Assembly (NCBI GenBank): GCA_016081115.2
Contig: CM071928.1
Coordinates: 56,427,950-56,491,949 of the forward strand
DNA: 64,000 nt
Direction of reading: 5' to 3'
From: Rehmannia glutinosa
Lineage: Eukaryota; Streptophyta; Magnoliopsida; Lamiales; Orobanchaceae
Shown here: positions 1 to 13,800 of the stretch, in pieces
Layout: every line of letters begins with the position of its first letter
Position numbering within the stretch: position 1 is the stretch's first letter
Program-made: the position numbers and the translations under genes
The notes under the pieces: generated by a model
What the model saw: only the letters and a program-made list of their open reading frames with translations
Database searches by the model: none
What the model was told of the DNA's origin: nothing

Positions 1-1858
1 CCCGAAAAATATATTGATGTTTCGTCGCTCAGTTAGCAAGAAAAATTTTGGGTGCTTCCATTGTCACAAGAAAGGTCATATTTGAATGATATCAAGGTCT
101 ACTGAAACCAATTTGAACTTGAGTTAAGTACAATTTATCAAATTCTGCTTCTGTGGTCACCAGATTATAATAGTATAACTTGAACCTTTTTCTTCCTCCG
201 CGCTCGATAGTGTTAAAAAACTTCAGGAAGCCAGTGCTGTAGATTTAATCATAAGATTTATGGAACTTGATGCTATTTTACTAGTCAGGCTAATCTGTGC
301 AAAAAACAATGCACAAAATGGCACATAGGGATGCTAAGATTCTTCTGATGCTATGATGACCGACTGTCGTGCTGAGGCACAAAGACAAGCATAGTTATAT
401 TTTTTGTACTCATTATCTTCAAATGTCGGAAATTCATTGACTTGGCAGACTACAAGGCGTACAGTACCGTTTCTATTTGTGAGAGGGGATGGTGTCATAT
501 TGGTCTCACCTCCATTAAGAACAGCCTGATACAGAGGATGAAGTGCAGGTTTTCATGGACCTATGCAAAAAGGTTTTCTGGTGTTATCCTGCGTTTTTCC
601 CGATTTCTTACCTATCATCTGAAATTTTTGTTGAACTTCTAGATTTGCCATGTATTTTCAGTTATGAACAATGTTTAGTTTTTATCCATTGGAATTAAGG
701 TGGTAAATGCATAAATGGTAAGTGTTTAGAAAGGAGTTGCTGCCAACGATGGTAAATTTCAGTGGGCTGAACTATTGATGGGGGCCTTAGTTATTTGGGG
801 AAAACTGTCATATGAGTCAGCTGGATATATTTTATGGATAATTACAAAAACTACCCTTGAGGTTTTGCCTAATTACAAAAGACTCCAATTATCTTTCAAA
901 ATTATTAATAACCTGTTGAGGTTTGTGTTTACCTTACAAATACCTCCATCCTGGGGGGCTTCTTGAGGGTGCTAATTTGTAAGCTAAAAATAAATGTCGG
1001 GTATTTGTAATTTTAAAAGATAACTGAATCTTTATTTGTAATTAGGCTTAACCTTAGGGGTAGGTTTCGTGAATAATCCTATATTTTATAAATAACAAGA
1101 GCAACTCCTCTTCAACTGTACATTTGGGACAAGGATGATATGCAGACCTATAGGCTATAAGTACCTCAGATATAATAAGAAACAAAAAATGTGAATAAGC
1201 ATCCAAATTTTATTATCGAGTGTAAAATCATTTTAAAGTGGGAGATACTAAAACTAACAAAGCTATTAGCCATGCTGCTCATGCCAATATATTTTTAACT
1301 GAATCAATGGTCAGGCGTCCGTTTGCTTCTTAATGGCTGTTTCGTAACTTCTGAAACCATTTTCTGGGACTACAGAGCCAAGATGGTAACAATTGTCCAC
1401 CTAAAATAAAATTGTGAATTAGCTAATTTGTTTGAGATTACGTCTTCGAGAAGAAAAAAATTCTCTGGCCAAACTACCCAAAAAAAAAAAAAACGAAAGA
1501 AAAGGGAAAGAACCGAAGGTAATCTGCCACATATTGAGCAAAGAACGTGCTTATTCACCTGGAGCCCCGATAATAAAGACATGAACAGGAAACTTGCTAC
1601 ATACTATAAACAAAACAATATATTGGCTGTGATTTTGATATACAGAACTATGACTCATCCACTACTCAACGAAATACAATCAGAAAAAACACGAAACTCA
1701 GGAAATATGATGCCAATGAACACTAATGATTTGTGCGAATACATGTAATATTTCTTTCTCCAAAAAAACAAAAAAAAAAAGCAAAAAACATGAATTACTA
1801 AAATACAACAATTCACAAAAATCGCTTGGAGAAAAATATGAAGATGAGTTATAGAGCT
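1..1858. other. SEC5 3' flank, no gene recognised
   Basis: AT-rich sequence downstream of the SEC5 stop codon. It must hold the 3' UTR of SEC5, but I cannot fix the polyadenylation site. Candidate AATAAA-type signals on the minus strand occur near 1210. Apart from the MITE-like repeat at 836-1079 and A-rich tracts near 1484 and 1760, nothing can be assigned. Confidence 0.5.
836..1079. repeat. MITE-like inverted repeat, copy 1
   Basis: The left arm begins GGATAATTACAAAAACTACC and the right arm, read on the other strand, begins GGATTATTCACGAAACCTACC. The two arms stay similar for about 45 bases and both contain a CCTAATTACAAA block. There is no coding capacity. It lies downstream of the SEC5 stop codon. 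The same terminal sequence recurs at 2283-2744 and 7588-7873, so this is a dispersed family. Confidence 0.7.
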
Positions 1859-4800
1859 TCATCTGCGCCTTTGCCTGGAGAAACTTGGTGAACTAAAAGA
1901 GTTGGTGGCTCTGTAGTTTCTGCTGGGAGAATCCATTGACCCTCTAAAAGACGCATATGCTACTTTTGCCGACTCTGGAACCGAGTCTAGTGGAAGTGTC
2001 TCCACAAAGCACGCCGTGTTGATCCTTGTCCTTTCCAGCTCAGCTTGAAGTAGTTCTGAGCTGTACTGCTGGGCAAGAGCCTAAGCAAACAAAAAACACG
2101 AACGCGCCAACATGTAAGTGAACAACAGTTATGCTAGAAAATATATAGATGCTCCCCCCACCCGGCTATATGAAAGAAAAATACATTCCAAAAATTTACA
2201 CATTTAAGATTGTAGAATCATTCGTTTAATTACAAAAGATACCCTTGAGGTGCTACACATTTAAGATTGTAGAATCATTCGTTTAATTACAAAAGATACC
2301 CTTGAGGTGCAGTCCAATTACAAAAAAAACTCTGCTATCTTTCGGAAAAAAGAAAACCTTAGATTGCATTTGGATAGGAGGAGAGGATTTGGGGAAGGAT
2401 TAAATAACTTATATATAAGGTGGATATGAAATCCACCACACTGACTAAAAAAATAGCTCAACTTAGGAGGCCAACCATTTGAAATCCATTGTGTTCAAGC
2501 AAGCCCAATTGATTTGTTATTATGGATTTTAAATCCTCAACTTCAAATCCATCCATTCTAATGACGCGATAAGGTATTACAAACATCCTCTAAAGTTTGC
2601 ATTTGTTTTACAGATTGCCCTCTCAAAGGTGCAATTTGTAAAATAGAAACATATGTCAAGGGGGTATTTATTTGTAATTCTGAACGATAACTGCACTTTT
2701 TTGTAATTAGACTAAACCTCAAGGGTAGTATTTGTAATTATCCCATTTTGACATTTCCTAATTGAATCCAACTATAATTGTGTATGCTATTGAGCACTGT
2801 ACAATGAATATGGTGAGCAATAGTTCATCATACAAGAGAAACACTCAATTGCGGAAAATGGACGCTTTAGGAAATAGAAGATCAAGGCGCTAAACAACAC
2901 GAAAAGGGATTTAGAGAAAGATGAATATTCTTACAATCAGGTCATCCGGTGATGCAGTTGACCCTGATAGCCTGTCATCTGCAAGCACATCATCACTTCC
3001 ACGAGTAGGACGGCGCTGATGACTTGGTGTCTCTACAGACTCGGTCACGGTTTCTATCGCCTTTTCCAATAGGACCCCTTGCAAAGACTTAAGAGATTCC
3101 CTTGCATCATGAGTGAAGTAAGGATTCAATATGGTCTCAAAATATTCAAGCTGCAGAACAATGAAGGAAAAGAATTAGCTGTTAAACACCCATCAGAAAA
3201 ATGAAAAAGATGAACTACCATGGTCGTTTCCAGCATGGTATTTTATTTTCCATTTCGTTATACTTTTATTTTGGGTTTCCTTCATTCCATTGTGAATTTT
3301 CTATTTCTGAAATCCAGCGTACCCTTTTCAACACATGTCAATCTCAGAGATAACTAGCATTCATTTGAGAAGGAAAATAATGAAAAATAACAAAACAGAA
3401 AAAGAAATTGCATGTCAGTAATATTCTAAGCAGCACTGTATAGATGCAGGGCCAGCACATCTACTCATCAATGGCATCTCAAAAAGTTTTGGGCACTGAT
3501 TCTGGAGAAAATTCAGATGGGGAATTTGATACTTTTAACTTACCTCAAGCATTAGCTGAGAAAATCCGTTGGCATCCAATGCCTTGAGATCTTTGGTCTT
3601 GTTCTCATTAAAGAGACCAAGAAAAATATCAATCAGGCCTTCAACAAGAATACCAAGAATTTTGTCTAGCAGAGGCTTACAGCCAGCAAAAACCTACATG
3701 AATAACGATCTTGTTCTTAAAAAGTATCCAAGCAAAAACTACATAAAAATTTGGAATGTTGGCTGTCTTTGAGGAGACTTTCTCAAATTGATGCAAATAA
3801 GAACTTCATGAAAAGTCTCTTCTCAGCAGTAGGAATTTGTATACCACAAAAGAAAGAAAAGAAAATTCCACTGAGTTGGAAAAGTACCTCTGCATGTACA
3901 GCAACCAAACTATGAAGTAAGTCAACAGCTGCATCTCTGACTCCCTGCAAGGTTTTGATGTATCATTGAAATACTTATTACCCATCCTGAAATTACTTTA
4001 ATTAAAAGGTTAAAAGTGAACCAATCCTCACTTTGACAGCAGGTGCTGCTCCCCATTGAACTCCAGCATCCAACAAGTAATTTACTGCAGCTGATCTGAT
4101 CAAATTTGTCTGTGGAAAGGAATACAGAAATGACCAGATGAATAAAGTACAAAGTAGCATCAGAAGATTCAAAACCCGACCTAGATTTCCACATAAAAGT
4201 TTACCCCACTAGATATATGAAAAAGGGACATAATTCTCATATCATAAAAGCAAATAATTTGGTCAGGGAAAATATTTAACAGTAAGGTAATCCTGCAGTT
4301 ACCAACATCCTTAGCTAAACATCTACCAAATCTTACATACTGGTAACACGTGACACTTTAAAATCACGCAGGACGCACGCTGAATTTACACGACAAACTC
4401 TCATGGCAAGTAGATGTTTTTTGGTACAGATTGTGGGTTGATGCACCACCAAGTTACTATTAGGTATCAATTTCAAAAGGAGGATTTCCTAATTGCAACA
4501 GATGCAAACTTATTTTTTTCTTAAAAACTTCTTTTTTTTTTTTTTTTTTTGAGTATAAGGTCCTGGGAGTCAGTGGGATTTGACCCCAGGTGAATTGGCC
4601 TGGGTTACAAATGTTCAACGAACTGAGCTACAATCAACTCCCAACACCCAAAAGATGCCAACTTATGAGGTTGACACTATAAATAGAAATGTTGTGGTCT
4701 ATAGATTTCTAAATTTCAATCTCACCACAAGTCAAGTATCGAGAATTGTATAGCTGGAGGCTGAACTTTGACAATTACATACCCTTTACAAAATACAAAA

Positions 4801-7800
4801 AGAACATAAAATGAAAGTCTTTAGTATTAGTTTCAACTTCTCTCATTATTTTATTTCAAATGGCTTGAACAATAATTTATTCTTAAAGAAACATTGATGA
4901 AGTGAAAAGAAAAAACGTAGAAAATCATGTTAGAATATCGAAGATGGATGAGTTTGGCAGCCACAATGGTATTAGTAATAGAGCAGCTAAATGGAACAAC
5001 TAGCATCTTATCGAATTAAGAAAATAGCTAATTTTGCTGTAACATAATTTTTCAGCCTGTTTATTTGTTTGAAATTTTATTTTGAAAGAAAAATTACGTG
5101 CAGCTAGTATCACAAAATTGAATCCTCAAAACCCAATCTCAACTTATTATTTTATGAAAATTTCAAGGAAAAAGAAAACGAAAAGACAAGGGTCTTGGGC
5201 AGCAGCTACAAGTAAATGGTCAACAGTTGCAGCTTTACGAAGTCTAAACATCCTTACAAAATTGCTGCAAATCAGCAAATGCTTTAACCATGTGTTACGT
5301 TAAGCTTAAGTTGCTTAACCTTAGAAAATTGCTCATAATGATATGCGCTGCAACGTGCAAGAAAACTGAGAAATGTAAACACCTTAAAGTTGTTTAATCA
5401 AAACAACCAGACATGTTTGGTTAACTTATGCATCTAACATTCTGCTATGACTCAACCCAAAAGCCTATTGGGGCCACAAACATAGTTTTCTGCCACTCAA
5501 AAATGCTAGTAGCAGAAAGGTTAACTCTTAAACCAAATTGTTGGCTGGAAAATTGTTATCTAAGAACATTCAAACAACAAAACAAATGAAAATCATGGGG
5601 GTAAAAAGCCTCCTCAAATAAACCATGAAGACATTTGATATATGGCAACGTGCACTACTTAAATAAATATATTCCAAGTCAACCAGACACTAGCTTTGGC
5701 ATACCTTTGCAACAGTATATTGTGCAATGACTTTGTCTTCAAGGCCGGAGAAGGACGTAACCAGATCTTGCATGTCACCGTCGTCCTCAACTTTCTCCCT
5801 GATTGGCGATAAAAAACAGTATGTAACATTAACATCCCGAAGATAGGAAGAAAGTATTGCTCAAGCACGACTCAACTCTGAACAAGATCAACTTCACCAC
5901 AAATATCAAAACCCTCGCATTAGTTTCAGCAATAAAAAATGCTGGAATTTTGAGTTCAGGAAAGAGAAAAAGACCATCCTGGCTTTCAATTCAGATGAAA
6001 TCTTTTTCCTTTAAGTGCCGGCAGAGGTAATATGCACAGAGAATAAAGGAGAAAAAGCAAAAGTCATTCGTGTGGATAACCAGTCTTTTTCAGACAATAT
6101 CATGATGAAGTTAAGATTAACAGCTAAAGTTTCCAAAGGATAAAATCAGTTGTATAGCTCAGGGTTCTTCTATACTTCACAGCCAGACATCATACTGCAT
6201 GTTCATGTATAAAAAATACAAGGTTGCACTATTTGTACCTAGATTGCAGCCAAATATATTTGTATTTGTTGTACAATTCATGAGCAAGTTCGTCTTTACA
6301 ATAACCGATATTACTCAGGACCATTAGCAGCTGTTGATGTGGATCAACAATACTTCCAGGAAGGGGATCAACCATTTTTTCCACTGGTTCGTGAGAATAT
6401 CCATTTTGGAAGTGCGGACTTCCAATGTTTGATCTATTCTGTGTAAGCTCGGAGCCAATGTGCTCCAAATGACCTGTTTATTGTGTCCACGAAAGCATAA
6501 CACTTGTTAGAGCGCCAGTCGGTTTGTTATCTTTTGAATCAAAACAAACAGCTTTCAGTTACACTTAATATGAGAATCACTCAAGATAAAGAAAAAGTTA
6601 GCAGCGAAAACTCAACATCCTTCATACCAGCAAAATCCAGTAAACAGTTGAAAAAGGCAAGTCTAACTGATTCTTGAATATCTTGAAGCTGTGCATAAAC
6701 ATCTTCTGATTTTGCTGATTCACTTTGCAAAGAATGAAGCATCCTGAAAAAATGACCAAACAATAAACAAATACTAAACATATATAAGTCAACTTTCTGA
6801 AGAAAGTGCAGCATTTGATCTTTTTTTTTAAATATTTATAGCATATTTGCGGTTATTATCATTTATGCTTTTTTGGATAAGGGGTATCTGGCTTTATAGT
6901 ATTCAGACATGCAAAATCATCACATTAGGTCAATGCAAGACAGGTATTTAGATAAAACCAAAATGCTTTCGTAGGTTATTGTGTCTTATATTGGACAGAC
7001 TCAGGAATATCAGGAAGTCCCTTACAAATACGGGAATACACAACTTGCGCAAGTCTATCATTTCATTTTGAACAAGGACTTGGAATAATGCAAGTTAAAG
7101 TAATAAAATGCACAAATAACCTTTGTGTCGTTCTTTTCTTTTTCCTTTATCTGGTGGTGTAGATACTTCTAACACTTTCATACCCTTTGACATGGATGAG
7201 CTGCCAAATTGGCACAGATGTGCATGGATACGGACTACATCCAAAGCACAGATAACCTATCCATACGCCAAATCTATAGCCTCCCAGTAAAATATCCAAA
7301 TATATTTAAGGTACAATTTAAGAACCTCTGCCCAAGTATTCGTTCTCACAAGCAGTGAGTTCAATTTGAATTGTTATCACACTATTTCTGCAGGTGCTCA
7401 AAAGTGCGTGCATTTTTTTTTTTGAAAAAGTGTGCATTTAATTCTTCAAATAACACACTTTTTTACCTTTATGAATCACATAAACACTCACCTTCCAGTT
7501 TATAATGCTGATATTCACATACATCCTACATTTTAGATCCAATTGATGCCTTTCATTTCCAGGTTGTTTCCTAAGTAATAAATTAAAGGGATAATTACAA
7601 AAAGTACCCTTGAGATTTGACCTAATTACAAAAAAACCCACCTAACTTTCAAAATTACAAATAATACCCCGAGGATTCATTTTGTCTAGCATTTAAACCC
7701 TCCATAAGCAAAAATCATTTCAAAATCCCCCTTCATATTTATAAAAATACAGCAGTTTTCCCCTTAGTTTTAACACTGAATCAAACCTCGGGGGTACTTT

Positions 7801-10800
7801 TTGTAATTTTAAAAGTTAGCTGGGTTTTTTTGTAATTAGGTCAAACCTTAGGGGTACTTTTTGTAATTATCCCCTAAATTAAATTCAAATCAAAACTTCT
7901 TCCTCCAAAAAGAAATGAAAAATCTTTTATGCAAGGCTATGTCAGAACACACATCATCAATTTTCAGCCCATCACAACATTGACAGACAACACAATCAAT
8001 GCATCCACCAAAGCCACGAAAAATCTCAGGCCCATCGCAATTCACCACCGCAAACACACAAAAGGAGACTACAAAAAACTACCACGAAATATTTTAAGAC
8101 AACAAGTATTTTAAAGAGTGAAATGATGATAAGACTCTAGATCCAACTAATGAAGCAATAGAAGACAACAAACCTGGATCCAGGTGCTGTTTTGAAGAGA
8201 ACTTCAGTATGGGTTGTTGGTGAAGTAAAAGATTTTTTCAGTTACTATTTTATTTGTCTCACTCCATAACAAAGACTCAGATGTTACATATGACAACAAC
8301 TAAAGCAATTGTGCTCACTCTTCTTTTCCCTCTTGTTTATCTATTTGCTAATTTATTTGCATATGCTTCAATTCTATTCTCATATAAACCTGATATAGGA
8401 AGGGGAAGAGGATATGGATAGAGAAGAGGATTGGGAAGTGGAAAAATTGAATAGGGCATACTAATTTTGGACTTGATGTTTCTGGTGGTTTATGTAATCA
8501 TGGGAGAGGTGCTGGTGATTCAGGGTATTGTGATTGAGCAGGTGGGAGGAAGCTATTGAGAGTATTAGCTTGTTATTGAAACACGTTTCTATTTGTTCCT
8601 TTATTACGTTTTTACCTTGCACTGTAGTTAAAAGCATATTTCCATTTCCTTTCCTTTTAGGTATAAATAGCTGGCTCTATTTCTGTTTTGGAATGTAACA
8701 AACACTTCACACTTTTCAGAATGAATGGAACAGTCCCTCTCCTTCTCTCCTTTCACAGTTTGAATAATTTCTGGTTTATTTAGCTTATCTACATGGTATC
8801 CAGAGCTCCAATCTCTAGCTTTCTGCTATGAACTTACACACTCACCCGTGGAACATCGTCCCTGGAGCTGGGAATGATGATTTCCATCCATTGCTTGCAA
8901 ACCAGGTTACTGCGAAAGAGCACAACCCACTCATGTTGCATGGCTCCGATCACCCCGGTATGGTGCTGGTCTCGAGTCCTCTTACAGGTACCAATTATAA
9001 TTATATACCCTGGCGTAGATCTGTTCTACTTGCCTTAGGAGCTAAGTCCAAATTAGGTTTCATTAATGGCCAACTTGAAACTCCTGATGATTCTGATCCT
9101 ACATATGAGGATTGGAAGAAAGCTGATTTTATGGTTACGAGTTGGATATTGAACTCGATTTCTAGAGAACTTGTTGAAGGTTTTATATATGCGAATACAT
9201 CTAAGGAACTTTGGGAGGAGCTAGCCCAACGTTATGGTGAGAGTAATGGTCCGCACTTATACCAGCTACAGAGAGAGATAACCAGCATAACTCAGGGTAA
9301 TCTGAATATTGCCGCATATTTTACTAAGCTTAAACGTTTATGGAATGAATACAGCTTGTTGATTGCCCTGCCAGCTTGCACTTGTGGCGCGAAAAAGGAT
9401 TTACAGGATATTGATGCTAATATCAAGCTTGTGCAGTTTTTGATGGGGCTTAATGAATCCTATGATAATATTCGCAACCAGATCTTGTTGATTGAACCTC
9501 TTCCTGGTGTTAATAAGGCTTATTACATGTTGTTGCGGGTTGAAAAACAGAGGAATGCAGCAAATTTTCCTGATGGACTGGATGGTGTGGCCATGTTGGC
9601 TAACACTCCTGTTGCTGGATCCTATAGGGGCAGGCCTAGTAGAGGTGCTCCCTCTCACAATTATTCCCCTGTTGCTGGAAGAGGTAGGGGCCAACTGAGA
9701 AAAACCAAAGAAGAACGAGCTAAGTTGACTTGCTCACATTGCCATATAGCAGGACATGAAGTTCATGAATGCTTCAAATTGATTGGGTATCCTGAGTGGT
9801 ACAGACAACCAAAAGAGCTCAGAGGCAGAGTGACTGGTAATGTGGCTGAGGTAAGAGGTTCTGTGCCTGCAAATTTGACTGCTGAGAACACACCAAGAGT
9901 GGATACTGTTACTAAGATTGTTCCTGATATTGCTGGACTCATTCAGCAAGAGATTGCTAAGTACATGCAATCATTCACTGGAGGTAGCAAGGACGGGGGA
10001 GCAAACTTTGCTCACTTTGCTGATTACACAGGTATTTGTATCACTACACCTCAGCATGCTTTGAGTACTATGGATGGTGTATCTGCTTATTCTTGGGTCA
10101 TTGATACTGGTGCCAGTAGACATATGGTTAATGATGTTTCACTGCTGACTAATTTGGCACCTGCACAAGGTTATATCAGTGTTTTTCTTCCTGATGGAAC
10201 ACAAAAACAGATCACACGCACTAGGAATGTTGTTATTTCACCTACTCTCACCCTTACAGATGTTCTTCTTGTTCCTTCTTTTAAGTATAATCTGCTTTCT
10301 GTTGCACATTTATCTCAAAGTTCTAACTGCAAGTGCACTTTCTTTCCCACTCATTGCTTGTTGCAGGACCTGAAGACTGAGGTAGTACTAGTTGTTGGCC
10401 AGGCTATTGGGAGACTCTATGTATTGCAAGTGATGCCATCTTATGCCAATTCTTGTACTCAGAGTTCTACTCTTTCTTCTTGTAATGATACTGTTATTGC
10501 TTGGCACCAAAAGTTTGGTCATGCTTCTTATAATACTTTAGAACATATTCCTTTTTTGAAATCCATGTGTACTCATGATGTTAAAACTGCTTTGATGAAT
10601 TGTGATACTTGTCATCAATCAAAACAACACAGAAAGCCTTTTCCATTAAGTACTTCCCATGCTTCTGGTTTATTTGATATTGTTCATGCTGATATATGGG
10701 GGCCTTACACTTCTGGGACAAAATTTTACACTGCTCCTTATATATTGACCCTGGTTGATGATCATAGTAGATGCACCTGGACTTTTCTCATGCAGCATAA

Positions 10801-13800
10801 GAGTCAAAATTGTCATTACCTTGACATATTCATTAAAATGGTTAAAACTCAGTTCAATACTTCTGTTAAAGCCTTTAGAACTGACAATGGTAGTGAATTC
10901 CTCAGTAAAAATAGCCAATCCTTATTTCAGTCACATGGAATCATTCATCAAAGGTCTTGTGTTTACACTCCACAGCAAAATGGTAGAGTGGAGAGAAAAC
11001 ATAGACACTTGCTTAATACTGCTAGATCCCTTCTCTTTCACTCTCATTTGCCCCTTGACTTCTGGCACTTTGCCATACTCACAGCTACCTATATCATCAA
11101 TAGATTGCCTAGCTCTCTCTTACTCTGGAAATCCCCTTATGAGATTCTCTATGGGTGCCAGCCAGACTATTCCCTTTTCAAGCCATTCGGATGCTTAGCC
11201 TATGCCACTAACATCCAACCCCACAAAGGGAAATTTGATCTAAGGGCACACAGATGTCTCTTTCTTGGCTATGAAACTGGTAAAAAGGGCTTCAAGCTAT
11301 TCAATTTGCAAACACAAAAATTCTTAGTTACTAGGGAGGTTCATTTTGTTGAGCATGAATTTCCCTATCATCACTCTGCACCAGATCCTTCCTCTCTTCC
11401 CATGCCTTTTGTGCCTATTTCTTCTCCTGATCTTACTTCTTCCACTTCTTCAGCTCCTAGTCCTGATCCCACACCTGACTCTCCTACCTCTTTGCCCATT
11501 GCACTAAGAAAACCTCCCAGATCTTCACACCCTCCTGCTTGGCTCAAAGATTATGTCACTTGTGTTGCACAGACTCTCCAGCCTACAACAGTGACTACTC
11601 CTCAGTTGTCAGGTAATGCATCCCCTTTGTACCCTCTGCACACCTTTCCTTTTCGCACCTCTTCTTTGTTGAATTCCCAGTACACTTCTTTCTTGCCAAT
11701 ATTACCCACTTGCAGGAGCCTACCTCCTATAGACAGGCTGCTCTTGATTCTAAATGGGTTGAGGCCATGTCCAAGGAGCTTGAGGCTTTGGAAAGCAATA
11801 ATACTTGGACTCTTGCAGCCTTACCTCCCTCTAAGAAGGCTATAGGTTGCAAATGGGTGTTTAGAATTAAACTGCACCCTGATGGTACAGTGGACAAGTA
11901 TAAAGCTAGACTAGTGGCAAAGGGGTACAACCAGGTTTATGGGGAAGACTATTGGGATAGTTTTTCCCCAGTAGCAAAGCTTGTTACAGTGAGACTGTTT
12001 GTGGCAGTCTCTACTTTCAGGGATGGAGCCTACACCAGTTGGATATAAATAATGCTTTTACATGGCTTTCTTGATGTGGATATCTATATGCAACCCCTGA
12101 AGGTTACACTAAGGCAGGCCCTGGTGAAGTTTGTCATTTAAAGAGAAGCTTATATGGATTGAAACAAGCTTCTAGACAATGGCATGTTGAGTTTTGCAGC
12201 AAGTTGACTGAGTTTGGTTTTGTGCAATCTGCCTTTGATCATTGCTTGTTCATTAAGAAGTCTGCTGCTTCTTTTTTAGCTTTGTTGGTCTATGTGGGTG
12301 ATGTCCTTATTACTGATTCCAATGATGAAGAGATCACATTGGTTAAAGCTTATCTGCATAAAGCTTTTACTATCAAGGACATGGGCTCTGCTAAGTACTT
12401 CTTAGGGCTGAAAATTGCTCGAACAGAATCTGGTACTTTTTTAAATCAGAGGAAGTATGTGATGGATATTTTGGAGGATACAGGTCTTATGTTGTGTAAG
12501 CCAGCCTCTACTCCTTTGCCTCAAGGTTTGAAACTGGCTGGTAACACAGGTTCTCCTTTCTCTCAGCCTGATCGATATCGGAGACTTGTGGGGAGATTAC
12601 TCTATCTTAATCTCACTAGACCTGACATAGCATATGGTGTTCAACAGCTCAGTCAGTTTGTCAACAATCCCTGCACTGAGCACTGGGATGCTGCCCTTCA
12701 CCTTGTGAGATATTTGAAAGGGAATCCTTCTCTTGGGTTGTTTTACAGTGCCAGCAGCTCTTCCACCCTTCGAGCATATTGTGATGCTGATTTAGGGGCT
12801 TGTGTGGATACTAGACGGTCTTTGACAGGGTATTGTGTTTTCTTAGGGGATTGCCTCATCTCCTGGAAAACCAAAAAGCAGCAAACGGTTTCTAGATCCT
12901 CAGCTGAAGCTGAGTACCATTCCTTGAGCATGACTGTGTGTGAGCTGCTCTGGTGTAGCTATATAGCTGCAGATTTTCAACTCAACATTCCTAAACCCAT
13001 CCCTTTACTCTGTGATAATCAGGCGGCCCTTTACATTGTAGCCAATCCTGTTTTTCATGAACGGACAAAACATTTGGAAATCGATTGCCACTTGGTTCGG
13101 GATCAGTTCAAAGCTGGTTTTGTGCTTCCCCAAAAGGTCTCTTCTCAGTTTCAGCTTGCCGACCTCTTCACTCTTGGTCCCTCAGCTTTCAACAGGTTGC
13201 TTGGTTCTCTAGGCTTGCAAGATGTTCACCATGTTCCATCTTGAGGGGGGGCTATTGAGAGTATTAGCTTGTTATTGAAACACGTTTCTATTTGTTCCTT
13301 TATTACGTTTTACCTTGCACTGTAGTTAAAAGCATATTTCCATTTCCTTTCCTTTTAGGTATAAATAGCTGGCTCTATTTCTGTTTTGGAATGTAACAAG
13401 CACTTCACACTTTTCAGAATGAATGGAACAGTCCCTCTCCTTCTCTCCTTTCACAGTTTGAATAATTTCTGGTTTATTTAGCTTATCTACAGAAGCCGGG
13501 GAAGAGAAATGAATGTTGGATTAATCGTCCTCATGAGAAATTATGGTCAAACCCATAACAAAATAATATGAATAATACTTGTCTTTGTGAAGAGGAAATG
13601 TTTTATATGCTCAGGCACTCCGCTAACTTAACCTCGTTAACACTTTCTCCCCTCCACCCCCGGAGTAAAACCCCAACCACAGAAAAAGAAGGAAGAAAAA
13701 AGGAAAGAATGTTGTTTCATGTTTAGCAAACATAAGGTTCTATCACCTACTTTTCTATCCTTGATGTGCCTAAGCTTAAATTTTCTTCTTTACAACTCTG

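Larger units (their letters stand above)
8554..13491 (+). mobile_element. Near-intact Copia LTR retrotransposon in SEC5 intron 13
   Basis: A 4938-bp element with 240- and 239-bp LTRs, a primer binding site, gag-pol and a polypurine tract, flanked by the 5-bp target duplication GAAGC (8549-8553 and 13492-13496). The LTRs differ by one T in a homopolymer and one A/G change, so the insertion is recent. It sits inside the 7.1-kb intron between SEC5 exons 13 and 14, in the opposite orientation to the gene. Without it the intron would be about 2.2 kb. Domain order gag, protease, integrase, RT, RNase H is that of Copia (Pseudoviridae). Three open segments in three frames and a changed RT active site suggest this copy is not autonomous as sequenced. 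Confidence 0.95.

Noticed and set aside
1..120. A possible Copia-like zinc knuckle (CFHCHKKGH) at the window start
   Set aside because: The fourth metal-binding Cys is missing and a stop follows at once; no other gag or pol sequence is nearby.
4560..4645. A possible tRNA gene on the minus strand
   Set aside because: A-box and B-box-like motifs are present, but no full cloverleaf, and an A-rich tail plus target duplication mark it as a SINE.
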